Shown here in pieces: positions 41,307 to 50,218 of a stretch of 64,000 nt of DNA. The translations under genes were made by a program, and so were the position numbers. The DNA lies in contig NZ_JAABOQ010000003.1 in NCBI RefSeq assembly GCF_010671565.1, positions 124,001 through 188,000 of the forward strand, in the 5' to 3' direction. Under the pieces are notes generated by a model. It saw nothing but the letters and a program-made list of their open reading frames with translations. It had not been told where the DNA came from and searched no databases. Each line of letters opens with the position of its first letter. The first letter of the stretch is position 1. The DNA is from Spongiivirga citrea. Lineage in GTDB: Bacteria > Bacteroidota > Bacteroidia > Flavobacteriales > Flavobacteriaceae.

Positions 41307-42587
41307 TTAGATATTTTTATTTCTTATACTATTATTGATCAAATTGATAACTAAAAATACTGCTAATGAAGGTAATAACCAACCCATGCTTACATCGCCT
41401 AACGGAATTTTGGTTTTTATTGATGCCATCTCGCTTCCAAAGCCAATTGTTGAAAGAAAATCAGGCAAACTAAATACAATGGTTGTGATAACAACAGCTC
41501 TAAAAACCATCGGTGTTGCCCATTTTTTATTGAGAACATTAAGCAAGATTAATACGATGGTAATTGGATAAATAAACATTAGTGCAGGCACTGCAATATC
41601 TATGATATAATGCACATCAAACTGCCCAACTGCTACGCCTAATATGGAACCTATAACAGCAGTTACCTTATAGGCAAAATCAGATTGACCAAATAATCCT
41701 TTTATAAAATCTGCCGTTCCTGTTACAATTCCTACTGCCGTTGTGAAACAAGCAAGAGAGACCAAAACCCCTAAAAATACTGTTCCAATATTACCCAACG
41801 TATTTTTACTTAAAAGCGTCACTAAAGCAGTTCGGTTTTCGGCATCAACCGCATCGCTATTTAATGCTCCTAATAAAATAAGTCCTCCATAAATAAGTAG
41901 CAGACCAAGTCCCGCAATAATACCAGCTTTAGCAATTATTTCCTTTTTGGCAGAAAAGCTTTCCGTTTTAAATCCTAATGAAATAACTATTACGCCACCA
42001 ACAACAACACCGCCAATAGCATCAAAAGTTTGATACCCCTCGATTATTCCGCTAGTAAAGGTATTATCAAATATAGAAGGTCGCATATCGGGGTAGTCAG
42101 CAAAAACCCCAATCCCAATGATGGCCAATAAAATGAGAATTATTGCCGGTGTTAAATATTTACCGACAACATCTAATATTTTAGATCGATTCAATACAAA
42201 TACCAAGACAAGCACAAAATAGATAGTACTAAACCAAAGACTACCAAAATCAAAATAAGGCTGAATGGCAATTTCATAGGCGACTGATGCTGTACGAGGC
42301 GCCGGTAAAGCAATTGAAATTAGATAAACTAATATGCAATAAATTAGTGCAAATAAGGGCGAGATCTTGTTAGCAAAATCCATCATTGTGCCCTGCAACC
42401 TTGCATGACCTATAATAGCTATTATAGGAATGATAACGGCGGACAAAGCAAAACCAATGGTCACCCAGGCCCAGCCGCTTCCGGCATTAAATCCTAAAAA
42501 TGGTGGTAAAATTAAGTTTCCTGCTCCAAAAAAAAGGGAGAATAGGGCGAAGGCGGTCACCCAAATGTGTACTTGTTGTTTACTCAT
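41307..42587 (-). CDS. brnQ: Branched-chain amino acid Na+-coupled carrier BrnQ
   Basis: The 426-residue membrane protein has about twelve helices and the BrnQ start ALFSLFFGAGNLILPPFLGF (about 14-33), plus GYQTFDAIGGVVVG (about 164-177) in the middle. The LIVCS family takes up Leu, Ile and Val with sodium or protons. It is divergent from the hydrolase gene at 42682. Confidence 0.95.
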   Translation of the reverse strand: MSKQQVHIWVTAFALFSLFFGAGNLILPPFLGFNAGSGWAWVTIGFALSAVIIPIIAIIGHARLQGTMMDFANKISPLFALIYCILVYLISIALPAPRTASVAYEIAIQPYFDFGSLWFSTIYFVLVLVFVLNRSKILDVVGKYLTPAIILILLAIIGIGVFADYPDMRPSIFDNTFTSGIIEGYQTFDAIGGVVVGGVIVISLGFKTESFSAKKEIIAKAGIIAGLGLLLIYGGLILLGALNSDAVDAENRTALVTLLSKNTLGNIGTVFLGVLVSLACFTTAVGIVTGTADFIKGLFGQSDFAYKVTAVIGSILGVAVGQFDVHYIIDIAVPALMFIYPITIVLILLNVLNKKWATPMVFRAVVITTIVFSLPDFLSTIGFGSEMASIKTKIPLGDVSMGWLLPSLAVFLVINLINNSIRNKNI

Positions 42588-42681
42588 GGAATTTGGTTGT
42601 CAGCGACAAGATACAGTTTTGACTTAAATTTTATCAAATTCAGTTTAAATTAGCCGATTTTTGTTTCAATTTTAACTACTC

Positions 42682-43461
42682 ATGACCAACACAATTCCTT
42701 ATAAAAACATCGATATTCATTACGCCCTTTCTGGAAAAGGACAAGCCGTAGTCCTGCTTCACGGCTTTTTAGAAAATAAGGAAATGTGGCAATTTGCTCA
42801 TGATGAGTTTTCTCAATCTCATCAAATAATTAGTATTGATTTGTTAGGCCATGGCAAAACTGAATGCCTTTCATCCAATCACCGTATGGAAGAAATGGCT
42901 CACGCTGTTAAGGTAGTTTGTAACCATTTAAAAATCGAAAAGGTTTCGATAATAGGGCATAGTATGGGCGGTTATGTTGCATTAGAACTAGCAAAAAATT
43001 ATCCTGATTTGGTAAGCGCTATTTGTTTGATGAATTCTAATTATTATGCAGATGACGAGGATAAAAAAATACTGCGAAGACGTGCCAATGAAATGGCAAA
43101 AACCCAATTTCAAAGTTTAGTTCGGATGTCTTTTGTAAATCTATTTGCACCAAGCAGTACTACCACTTTCAAAAATGAGATTGATTCAGTTTTAAACCAA
43201 GCTTTACAAACACCGATTGATGGATATATAAAGGGCCAAGAAGGAATGATTAACCGAAACGATTATTCTGATTTTTTCGCTAAGCTGTCAATCTCTAAAA
43301 TGGTAATTCTAGGTAAAAAAGACCCCGTTATGCCTGCAGATCCTATTGAAGCGTTTTGTAAGATAAATGCTATTCCTATAAAGGTATTACCAAACGGACA
43401 TATGTCTCATATTGAGGATAAAAACAGCCTGATCGAAGTATTAAAGACCTTTTTAGTCTGA
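42682..43461 (+). CDS. Alpha/beta hydrolase
   Basis: The 259-residue protein has the oxyanion-hole loop VVLLHGFLENKEMW (about 23-36), the nucleophile elbow GHSMGGYVALELA (Ser96), the acid Asp in LGKKDPVMPAD (about 215) and the catalytic His in NGHMSHIED (about 239). These complete the triad of an esterase-like hydrolase in the cytoplasm. The substrate is unknown. The 3' end overlaps the convergent TlpA-like gene by 9 bp. Confidence 0.93.
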   Translation: MTNTIPYKNIDIHYALSGKGQAVVLLHGFLENKEMWQFAHDEFSQSHQIISIDLLGHGKTECLSSNHRMEEMAHAVKVVCNHLKIEKVSIIGHSMGGYVALELAKNYPDLVSAICLMNSNYYADDEDKKILRRRANEMAKTQFQSLVRMSFVNLFAPSSTTTFKNEIDSVLNQALQTPIDGYIKGQEGMINRNDYSDFFAKLSISKMVILGKKDPVMPADPIEAFCKINAIPIKVLPNGHMSHIEDKNSLIEVLKTFLV

Positions 43462-44451
43462 CCCTAAGAGTTGGGCTATCTTGTTATCAAGATTTTCTCC
43501 TCTCAAATTCCTACCCACGATAACACCATTCTCATCAATAAGAAAGTTATCCGGAATTCCATTTACGCCATAAATTAAACCCGCTTTGTTCTCGGCACCA
43601 TTTAATTCGCTTACATGACTCCAAGGTAAATTGTCTTGCTCAATAGCTTTTAACCAATTTTCCTTTTCAGTGTCTAATGAAACCGCAAATACTTCAAATC
43701 CTTTTGGATTGTACTCCTTGTAAGTTGCCACTAAATTGGGGTTCTCTTCCCTGCATGGTGCACACCAAGATGCCCAGAACTCTAACAAAGTAAGCTTAGC
43801 TCTTACCCGAGACAGCTGTTTTTGTTGTCCGAACTGATCGTTCATTTCAAAATCAATATATGAATCACCAATTTTAGGCTCTTTATTTAAGTCTAAATAG
43901 CGTTGAATTTTCTTTCCATACCTAGAAGTTCTATTTTCTTCAGTAAAATTCTCAAATAACTGATTACTCTTTTCTCTTCCCCATGTTGTAGTGTAAATCG
44001 CTAGCATATTGGCACTGATAATACTTTCCGGATGATCACGAACAAACTCTTGTTCCGCTTTCATATGATCTTTCTCAGGAATAGAATCCATTTTCGCACT
44101 TAGAGTCATACTCAAAGTTTCGGTATCGGAACCCTCAACAATAGCTTCCCTAAAACCTGTAGCCGAAGCATCGAAAGACATCGGTTTATTTTCTAGCCAT
44201 AAAAACCGGTAGTTGGAATAGTCTTTAGTGTGAAGAACTGTACGGACAACATCTTTTTTAAGATCGAACTTAAACTCAAATGCGTCTTGAGTTACAATAC
44301 AAGAATCTAATACAGTATTGGAATCAACATCATTGAGGTATAAAGTTGTACCGTCAATAATTCCATTGGTCTTTCCGCTTAGTAAAAAAGTTTCTTCTTC
44401 TTTTGCGCATGAAACTATCGCCAACAAGCTTATCAATATGAATTTTTTCAT
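43453..44451 (-). CDS. TlpA-like thioredoxin lipoprotein with DUF4369
   Basis: The 332-residue product begins MKKFILISLLAIVSCAKEEE, a lipoprotein signal with Cys15. A DUF4369-like beta domain (about 22-115) precedes a linker and a TlpA/ResA thioredoxin domain (about 195-332) with the active site WASWCAPCREENP and the cis-Pro loop GVNGIPDNFLI. It would reduce disulfides in the envelope, for example in cytochrome maturation. It starts 19 bp downstream of the Gfo/Idh/MocA gene. Confidence 0.93.
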   Translation of the reverse strand: MKKFILISLLAIVSCAKEEETFLLSGKTNGIIDGTTLYLNDVDSNTVLDSCIVTQDAFEFKFDLKKDVVRTVLHTKDYSNYRFLWLENKPMSFDASATGFREAIVEGSDTETLSMTLSAKMDSIPEKDHMKAEQEFVRDHPESIISANMLAIYTTTWGREKSNQLFENFTEENRTSRYGKKIQRYLDLNKEPKIGDSYIDFEMNDQFGQQKQLSRVRAKLTLLEFWASWCAPCREENPNLVATYKEYNPKGFEVFAVSLDTEKENWLKAIEQDNLPWSHVSELNGAENKAGLIYGVNGIPDNFLIDENGVIVGRNLRGENLDNKIAQLLGSD

Positions 44452-44470
44452 AATGTGTTACTTTAAATAA

Positions 44471-45451
44471 TTAATATTCAAGTCCGATTTTTTCTCTTAC
44501 AGCATCCAGCAACCTCATTAAATCGGCACTATTTTGGTGTGACCAATGTTCACTTTGTTTTCTGTTACCTCTAATACATTCATGGCATTCTATAATCTCA
44601 TGTGTATAGCCTCTTCCCAATTTCGGTACTTCAAATTTTTCTGTTTCACCATCCTTAAAAATCGAATATGATTCAGATTGATACCACTGATCATGAATAA
44701 TAATTTCCCCTTCAGTGCCACTTATTCTAGCCGCGGTCCCGCTATTCGAATTGAAATTACAATATAAAAGCGCTTGTGCATTTGGGTAATCAAAAATCAT
44801 GGCTGTTTGCATGTCAACACCTGTTATTGGATGAAACTTTGCCGTCGCCGTAATTTCCTCGGGAATTCCCAGAACTGAATAGGCTAAATAAATAGGATAG
44901 ATTCCTATATCCAATAGGGCGCCACCGGCTAATTTTTTATCAAGAAGCCTGCTTGTTAACGGCCTATCAACCTTAAATGCAAATTGAGCGTTCAGGTATT
45001 TTACCTCGCCAATTTCTCTGTTGCTAATTTTTTGTTTTATTTCATTTAAACACGGATTGAATTCACTCCACAGTCCTTCCATAAAAAAGCGATTGCTTTC
45101 ATCTGCAGTCTTTTCTATTTCCTGAAATTCATCAGCACTAATCGAAACTGGTTTTTCGCATAAAACATGCTTGCCAGCCCGAAGGGCCTTTATACTTATT
45201 GCTGCATGAGAATCATGAGGGGTTGCGATATACACAATGTCAACTTTAGGATCTGCTAATAAGGCATCATATGAACCATAACATTTTTGCGCCTTGAACT
45301 CCTCCCCAAAAGTCTTCGCCTTTTCTTCTGACCTCGAACCTACGGCATAAAGTGATGCATCTTCAACCAATTGAAGGTCTTCAGCAAAACTTCTTGCAAT
45401 ATGCCCTAATCCGATTATACCCCAATGTATATTGTTAATAAGTTCACTCAT
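44471..45451 (-). CDS. Gfo/Idh/MocA family oxidoreductase
   Basis: The 326-residue protein has a Rossmann start WGIIGLGHIARSFAEDL (about 10-26), the conserved LCEKPVS (about 96-102) containing the catalytic Lys, and GGALLDIGIYPIYLAYSVLG (about 176-195) of the dehydrogenase C-terminal domain. Family members oxidise or reduce sugars and related polyols with NAD(P). The actual sugar is unknown. It lies just upstream of the TlpA-like gene on the same strand. Confidence 0.93.
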   Translation of the reverse strand: MSELINNIHWGIIGLGHIARSFAEDLQLVEDASLYAVGSRSEEKAKTFGEEFKAQKCYGSYDALLADPKVDIVYIATPHDSHAAISIKALRAGKHVLCEKPVSISADEFQEIEKTADESNRFFMEGLWSEFNPCLNEIKQKISNREIGEVKYLNAQFAFKVDRPLTSRLLDKKLAGGALLDIGIYPIYLAYSVLGIPEEITATAKFHPITGVDMQTAMIFDYPNAQALLYCNFNSNSGTAARISGTEGEIIIHDQWYQSESYSIFKDGETEKFEVPKLGRGYTHEIIECHECIRGNRKQSEHWSHQNSADLMRLLDAVREKIGLEY

Positions 45452-45546
45452 TATGTAAGATGAAATATGATTTTTATAGCTAAAGTGTTAAAAAATTACA
45501 TTAAACCTGATTTTAACTTCTTTTATCTAAAAAAATTTGACACAAA

Positions 45547-45576
45547 TTTGTTAACAAAAATATTTTTTTTACTTTG
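45547..45576 (+). promoter_or_regulatory. Promoter of the 45617 gene
   Basis: TTTG at 45547-45550 and TACTTTG at 45570-45576 are 19 bp apart, close to the Bacteroidota TTTG-N19-TAnnTTTG pattern (one T short in the -7 box). The predicted start point fits the ATG at 45617 and argues against the longer frame beginning at 45467. Confidence 0.55.
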
Positions 45577-45616
45577 GTACAACCCTAAACTAAAAGTTAC
45601 CAAGATTCCCCAAATT

Positions 45617-45871
45617 ATGGAAAAAAGAGCAAACCCCCATCACTTCTCAATTTCCGGCGTAATGTGTTCCGTTTTCGGACACAATTTTAAAGTTACACGT
45701 CAAGTTACTCGTCACATTAAAGAATATGAATGTTCGCATTGTAAGACGCAAGCCACTACAGATGTGCGAGGTAATTTAGCTTCGCTAACGAACAAACGAA
45801 AAGAGATTAACCAATCACTTTCCGAATTGTATCAAAAAAAGCTTTCAAGAAAAAGAAAGTTAGCTGTCTAA
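45617..45871 (+). CDS. Small protein with CxxC zinc-ribbon-like motif
   Basis: With the ATG at 45617 the product is 84 residues: MEKRANPHHFSISGVMCSVF, GHNFKVTRQVTRHIKEYECS, then CSHCKTQATTD (Cys-x2-Cys) and a basic C-terminal tail. The Cys/His set CSVFGHNF...ECSHC recalls DUF1660-type zinc ribbons of phage and chromosome origin. The frame is open 150 bp further upstream, but the promoter lies inside that extension. The last 12 bp overlap the convergent thiL gene. Confidence 0.65.
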   Translation: MEKRANPHHFSISGVMCSVFGHNFKVTRQVTRHIKEYECSHCKTQATTDVRGNLASLTNKRKEINQSLSELYQKKLSRKRKLAV

Positions 45872-46909
45872 TAGTGCATTCCAGCCCTGTGCTTTTAACG
45901 GTATTTTAGTATTATTTCTTGTAATTAGGTGATTCCCTTCTTGCTTATCTGCTATATGTCCTATTACCGTTAGGTTTGGATTCGCTTTAATTTTTGGATA
46001 ATCTTCTTGAGCAATGGTGAATAGTAGTTCATAATCTTCACCTCCGCTTAAGGCAACCATTGTACTATCTATTTTAAACTCTTCGCAAGTAGATATAACT
46101 TGTGGGTCTAGCGGAATTTTTTCTTCAAATATATTAACCCCTACTGCAGATTGATCAGCAATGTGAAGCGCTTCAGAAGCTAGTCCGTCACTAATATCAA
46201 TCATTGATGTTGGCTTTACCTCAAGATCCACTAATAATTGTATAATATCTTTTCGAGCTTCAGGTTTTAACTGACGTTCTATGATATAGCTGTACATATC
46301 AAGATCAGGTTGCGACTGCGGATTTACTTTAAAAACTTCTTTTTCACGCTCCAATACCTGTAGCCCTAAATAGGCTCCACCTAGGTCGCCAGTTACAACT
46401 AATAGGTCGTTTGGTTTTGCCCCAGATCTATATACTTCATCTCCCTCTTGAACTTGACCTATGGCAGTAACTGAAATAAGTAATCCTTTATTTGATGATG
46501 TTGTATCACCACCAATCAGTTCAACATTATATATTTTACACGCTTGTTTTATACCATCGTATAATTCCTCGAGTGCCTCTAAAGGAAAACGATTGGAGAC
46601 AGCAATACTAACGGTAATTTGACTAGCGACAGCATTCATCGCATAAATATCGGACAGATTAACCATTACCGCCTTGTATCCCAAATGCTTTAAAGGCATG
46701 TAGGCTAAATCAAAATGCACACCTTCAACAAGTAAGTCGGTAGAAACAACAGCTTGCTTATCCTTAAAATCGATTACCGCAGCATCGTCACCATTTCCTT
46801 TAACGGTCGATTCATGTATAAAATCAAACTCTTTTGTAAGATGCTTTATGAGCCCGAACTCGCCTAGTTCTGAAAGCGATGTACGCTTTTGGTTTTTATC
46901 TTCAATCAT
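45860..46909 (-). CDS. thiL: Thiamine-monophosphate kinase
   Basis: The 349-residue protein has the AIRS/ThiL fold with GDDAAVID (about 40-47), VSTDLLVEGVHFDL (about 55-68), IGGDTTSS (about 130-137) and the DISDGLASEALHIA stretch (about 239-252). ThiL adds the second phosphate to thiamine monophosphate to make TPP in the cytoplasm. It completes the thiamine salvage set suggested at 4.4-14.6 kb. Its last 12 bp overlap the convergent zinc-ribbon gene. Confidence 0.96.
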   Translation of the reverse strand: MIEDKNQKRTSLSELGEFGLIKHLTKEFDFIHESTVKGNGDDAAVIDFKDKQAVVSTDLLVEGVHFDLAYMPLKHLGYKAVMVNLSDIYAMNAVASQITVSIAVSNRFPLEALEELYDGIKQACKIYNVELIGGDTTSSNKGLLISVTAIGQVQEGDEVYRSGAKPNDLLVVTGDLGGAYLGLQVLEREKEVFKVNPQSQPDLDMYSYIIERQLKPEARKDIIQLLVDLEVKPTSMIDISDGLASEALHIADQSAVGVNIFEEKIPLDPQVISTCEEFKIDSTMVALSGGEDYELLFTIAQEDYPKIKANPNLTVIGHIADKQEGNHLITRNNTKIPLKAQGWNALLDS

Positions 46910-47002
46910 TTTGCAAAAATAGTCCTATCTCATTTATAATTTAAAATTACAGTAATAAAATAACGTGGTTTTCTTTTGTGTCAATTTGAAGTAGAAGTCC
47001 CA

Positions 47003-47037
47003 TTTTGAATTTAGCTGGTTAAAAATCATATTTTTGT
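47003..47037 (+). promoter_or_regulatory. Promoter of the 47075 lipoprotein gene
   Basis: TTTTG (47003-47007) and TATTTTTG (47030-47037) are 22 bp apart, fitting the Bacteroidota promoter pattern. The leader would be about 32 nt. Confidence 0.6.
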
Positions 47038-47074
47038 CAAAATTGCGTTCTTAATTGTACAATCCTCATTATAT

Positions 47075-48322
47075 ATGAAAAAGATACTTCTACTAATTTT
47101 CAGTATTATCCTGCTGTTTTCTTGTAACGATGATGATGGCCCTATAGTAAATCCAACTGAAGGCCTGCCCAACAGTGATATGGACTTAATCGGCAGACTA
47201 GTATGCGAAAATGGCATGGCTGGCGATTTCCCATGCAATGATTATGATTTGATGAGTAGAGTCACCTTGAGCACGATGAGTGCACAAGGTGGAAACGACG
47301 TATGGGGCTGGACCGATACTACTACGGGTAAGGAATATGCAATAATGGGATTGACTAATGGCACCTCATTTGTAGATATTTCTGATGCGGAAAATCCCAT
47401 TTATTTAGGAAAACTTCCTACTGCAACCTCATCAAGTTCATGGCGTGATATTAAAGTATATCAAGATCATGCTTTTATAGTTAGTGAAGCAAATGGTCAT
47501 GGTATGCAAGTTTTCGACCTTACCAGATTGAGAGGTGTTACTACAGCAGAATCCTTTAATGCCGACACCACTTTTAATGAATTTGGTAGTGCGCATAACA
47601 TTGTTATTAATGAAGAAACTGGTTATGCATATCCGGTAGGTGCAGCTAACCAGGACGGATCAAGTAGACTATTTAATGGCGGACCGATATTTTTAAATAT
47701 TAACGATCCTAAAAATCCCGTTGGCGAAGGTGGCTATGCGATGGATGCTTATAGTCATGACGCTCAAGTTGTCACTTACAATGGGCCAGATACTGATTAC
47801 TCGGGTAGAGAAATACTTATTGGTAGTAATGAAAATGAAGTGGTGATTGTCGATATTACTGATAAAGCAAATCCAGTAAGCATTTCTAAAATTTCATACC
47901 CAAATGTTGGGTATACGCATCAAGGATGGTTTACTGAAGATGAGCGTTATTTTATTTTAGGAGATGAGACAGATGAACAAAACTTCGGATTTGCTACTAG
48001 AACAATTGTATTTGATTTTAATGATTTAGATGCTCCTGTAAGAGCATACGATTATACAGGTCCAACACCAGCGATCGATCATAATGGTTATGTAAAAGGT
48101 GATACATTCTACTTAGCGAATTACACAGCCGGCGTTCGAATGCTAGATGTTTCTGATGTTGGCAATAGTTTGAATGAAATTGGATTTTTCGATACATTTC
48201 CATCAAACAACAGCGCTAATTTTTCTGGGAATTGGAGTGTATATCCGTTTTTTCCAAGCGGAAATATCGTGCTGAGTGATATTGAAGGTGGCCTTTTTAT
48301 TATTAGAAAAACAGGAATGTAA
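47075..48322 (+). CDS. Choice-of-anchor B / LVIVD repeat lipoprotein
   Basis: The 415-residue product begins MKKILLLIFSIILLFSCNDD, a lipoprotein signal with Cys17. The mature part is a beta-propeller-like protein with LVIVD-type repeats (TSFVDISDAENPIYLGKLP, FLNINDPKNPVGEGG, VVIVDITDKANPVSISKI, VRMLDVSDVGNSLNEIGFF). It ends without a sorting domain. Such proteins are surface-exposed with unknown ligands. The gene ends 1 bp before the next lipoprotein gene, so they form an operon. Confidence 0.88.
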   Translation: MKKILLLIFSIILLFSCNDDDGPIVNPTEGLPNSDMDLIGRLVCENGMAGDFPCNDYDLMSRVTLSTMSAQGGNDVWGWTDTTTGKEYAIMGLTNGTSFVDISDAENPIYLGKLPTATSSSSWRDIKVYQDHAFIVSEANGHGMQVFDLTRLRGVTTAESFNADTTFNEFGSAHNIVINEETGYAYPVGAANQDGSSRLFNGGPIFLNINDPKNPVGEGGYAMDAYSHDAQVVTYNGPDTDYSGREILIGSNENEVVIVDITDKANPVSISKISYPNVGYTHQGWFTEDERYFILGDETDEQNFGFATRTIVFDFNDLDAPVRAYDYTGPTPAIDHNGYVKGDTFYLANYTAGVRMLDVSDVGNSLNEIGFFDTFPSNNSANFSGNWSVYPFFPSGNIVLSDIEGGLFIIRKTGM

Positions 48323-48323
48323 T

Positions 48324-49676
48324 ATGGTATTGTTAAGAAAGATCGGGTTAAGTCTTGCCATCATTGTTTTCCTGATTAGTTGTGAGGATAGTCAATCAGA
48401 TACAGATACCCTTATTATTGAACCTATTTTAGGAGAAGTTGATTGGCTAAAAACGTTTGGCGGTAGTGATGATGAAACTGCACGGGCAGTCATTGAAACT
48501 GCTGATGGAGGGTTAGCCGTTCTCGGTTACACAAAAAGCACTGATGGGGATGTTATTGGAAAAAACACCCCAGTAAATGATTTCTGGTTGCTAAAGTTAG
48601 ATAATGAAGGAACAGTACAATGGCAGCAAACATACGGAGGTAGTGATGATGATCGGGGTCGCGATATTATTCAAACGTTAGATGGTGGTTATGCCATTGC
48701 CGGATACAGCAAAAGTAGCGATGGTGATGCAAGTAATAACGAAGGGCAACACGATAATTGGATTTTAAAATTGGATGCAACTGGCTCCGTTCAATGGGAA
48801 AAAAGCTTTGGTTTTTCTGGACACGACCACTTGTACTCTATTCTTCAAACAAATGATGGCGGCTATTTTTTAGGTGGCTTTCTTGACGTTACCGAAAGTA
48901 ATGGAGAAGGAAGTACAGGAAAAAAAGGAATAAGTACCAGTCACGGTGTTGGTGAATTTTGGGGGCAAAAGTTAGACAGCAATGGAAATTTAGAATGGCG
49001 CCGGTATTTTGGCGGCACCAATAACGATAGAATACACAAAGTACTACAAGCTAATGATAGCGGTTTTGTGCTTGTAGGTTTTACAGAAAGTAATGATTTC
49101 GATATTACCCAAACCAATGGAAGCTATGATTTTTGGGTGGTAAAAATTGATAATAATGGTGAAATGGTTTGGCAGAAAACCTTTGGAGGCTCTGGACTTG
49201 ACATTGCATACGGAGCTGCAAATTCACATGATAATGCCTACGTAATAGCAGGACAAACTATTAGCACCGATGGTGATATTACCAATAGCAAAGGAGAATC
49301 CGATTTTTGGGTTATCAAAGTGAATGATTCAGGCGATTTAGTGTGGCAAAAAACCTTTGGCGGTTCCGATTTTGATGCTGCTTGGTCCATTAGTCCTAGT
49401 GCTGATAAGGGTTTTATAATTGCTGGCAACAGCAAGAGTGTCGATAATGATGTTGCATCCAACCATGGCGAAAACGACTTTTGGATCATCAAAATAAATC
49501 AAAATGGTACTTTACTTAACGAAGTAAATACTGGCGGTAGCACGCTGGATTTTGCATATGGCATTACTGAGACTTCCGATGGAAAGATTGTTGCAGTTGG
49601 AGACACTGACAGTAACGACCAAGATATAACCGGTAATCAAGGTAAAAAAGACGTTATGATTGTAAAAATTAAGTAG
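48324..49676 (+). CDS. Repeat-rich surface lipoprotein (beta-propeller-like)
   Basis: The ATG at 48324, 1 bp after the previous stop, gives 450 residues with the lipoprotein signal MVLLRKIGLSLAIIVFLISC (Cys20). About seven repeats of 55-60 residues follow, each with the pattern W-x-KTFGGSDxD, then DGGYxIAGxSxSxDGD and DFWIxKLD. This is like a seven-bladed propeller. The Asp-rich DGD turns may bind calcium. Role unknown; the tight coupling with the choice-of-anchor B gene suggests a shared surface task. Confidence 0.8.
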   Translation: MVLLRKIGLSLAIIVFLISCEDSQSDTDTLIIEPILGEVDWLKTFGGSDDETARAVIETADGGLAVLGYTKSTDGDVIGKNTPVNDFWLLKLDNEGTVQWQQTYGGSDDDRGRDIIQTLDGGYAIAGYSKSSDGDASNNEGQHDNWILKLDATGSVQWEKSFGFSGHDHLYSILQTNDGGYFLGGFLDVTESNGEGSTGKKGISTSHGVGEFWGQKLDSNGNLEWRRYFGGTNNDRIHKVLQANDSGFVLVGFTESNDFDITQTNGSYDFWVVKIDNNGEMVWQKTFGGSGLDIAYGAANSHDNAYVIAGQTISTDGDITNSKGESDFWVIKVNDSGDLVWQKTFGGSDFDAAWSISPSADKGFIIAGNSKSVDNDVASNHGENDFWIIKINQNGTLLNEVNTGGSTLDFAYGITETSDGKIVAVGDTDSNDQDITGNQGKKDVMIVKIK

Positions 49677-49810
49677 TATTCCTTCGACTACACCCCTTCT
49701 AATTGCTACGTAAACTATGGATGAACAATTGATTATCTTCCATAAAGAACCCCTATAATTTCATTTGTTATATATATGTTAGGTTTTTCGATTAAAACCT
49801 ACTTATAGTG

Positions 49811-49818
49811 TATATTTG
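49811..49818 (+). promoter_or_regulatory. TAnnTTTG -7 box of sufA
   Basis: TATATTTG lies 28 bp before the sufA ATG and begins the SUF locus; no good -33 TTG is visible. Confidence 0.55.
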
Positions 49819-49846
49819 CACTTATTTAGAAGTAATCTAGATTAAT

Positions 49847-50176
49847 ATGATTAAAGTTTCTGAAAACGCTCGTAAAAAAGTTGTCGAATTGATGACTGAC
49901 GATGGTTTTGACAGCTCCACAGATTATGTACGCGTAGGCGTAAAAAGTGGTGGTTGCTCTGGTTTGTCTTACGACCTGAAATTTGATAAAGAACAACACG
50001 AAGGCGATAAGGTTTTTGAAGATAATAATGTACGCATTATTATTGACAAAAAGAGCTTTTTGTATTTGGTAGGCACAACACTAGAATATTCTGGTGGACT
50101 AAACGGCACCGGATTTGTTTTCAACAACCCAAATGCACAACGAACTTGTGGTTGTGGCGAAAGTTTCTCGCTGTAA
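49847..50176 (+). CDS. sufA: Fe-S assembly A-type protein SufA/IscA
   Basis: The 109-residue protein has the A-type carrier fold with the three cluster ligands Cys37 (SGGCSGLSYDL) and Cys101, Cys103 (RTCGCGESF). It carries Fe-S clusters from the SufBCD scaffold to target proteins. It is the first gene of the locus and lies 42 bp upstream of sufB. Confidence 0.96.
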   Translation: MIKVSENARKKVVELMTDDGFDSSTDYVRVGVKSGGCSGLSYDLKFDKEQHEGDKVFEDNNVRIIIDKKSFLYLVGTTLEYSGGLNGTGFVFNNPNAQRTCGCGESFSL

Positions 50177-50205
50177 GCCGTTCACCTACTAACTTGATAA
50201 CTTTT

Positions 50206-50213
50206 TAACTTTG
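50206..50213 (+). promoter_or_regulatory. TAnnTTTG box directly before sufB
   Basis: TAACTTTG ends 5 bp before the sufB ATG. It may give a leaderless sufB transcript in addition to read-through from sufA. Confidence 0.45.
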
Positions 50214-50218
50214 CCCAA

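Noticed and set aside
48276-48323. Start of the repeat lipoprotein at 48276
   Set aside because: It overlaps the previous gene; the ATG at 48324 gives a proper lipoprotein signal.
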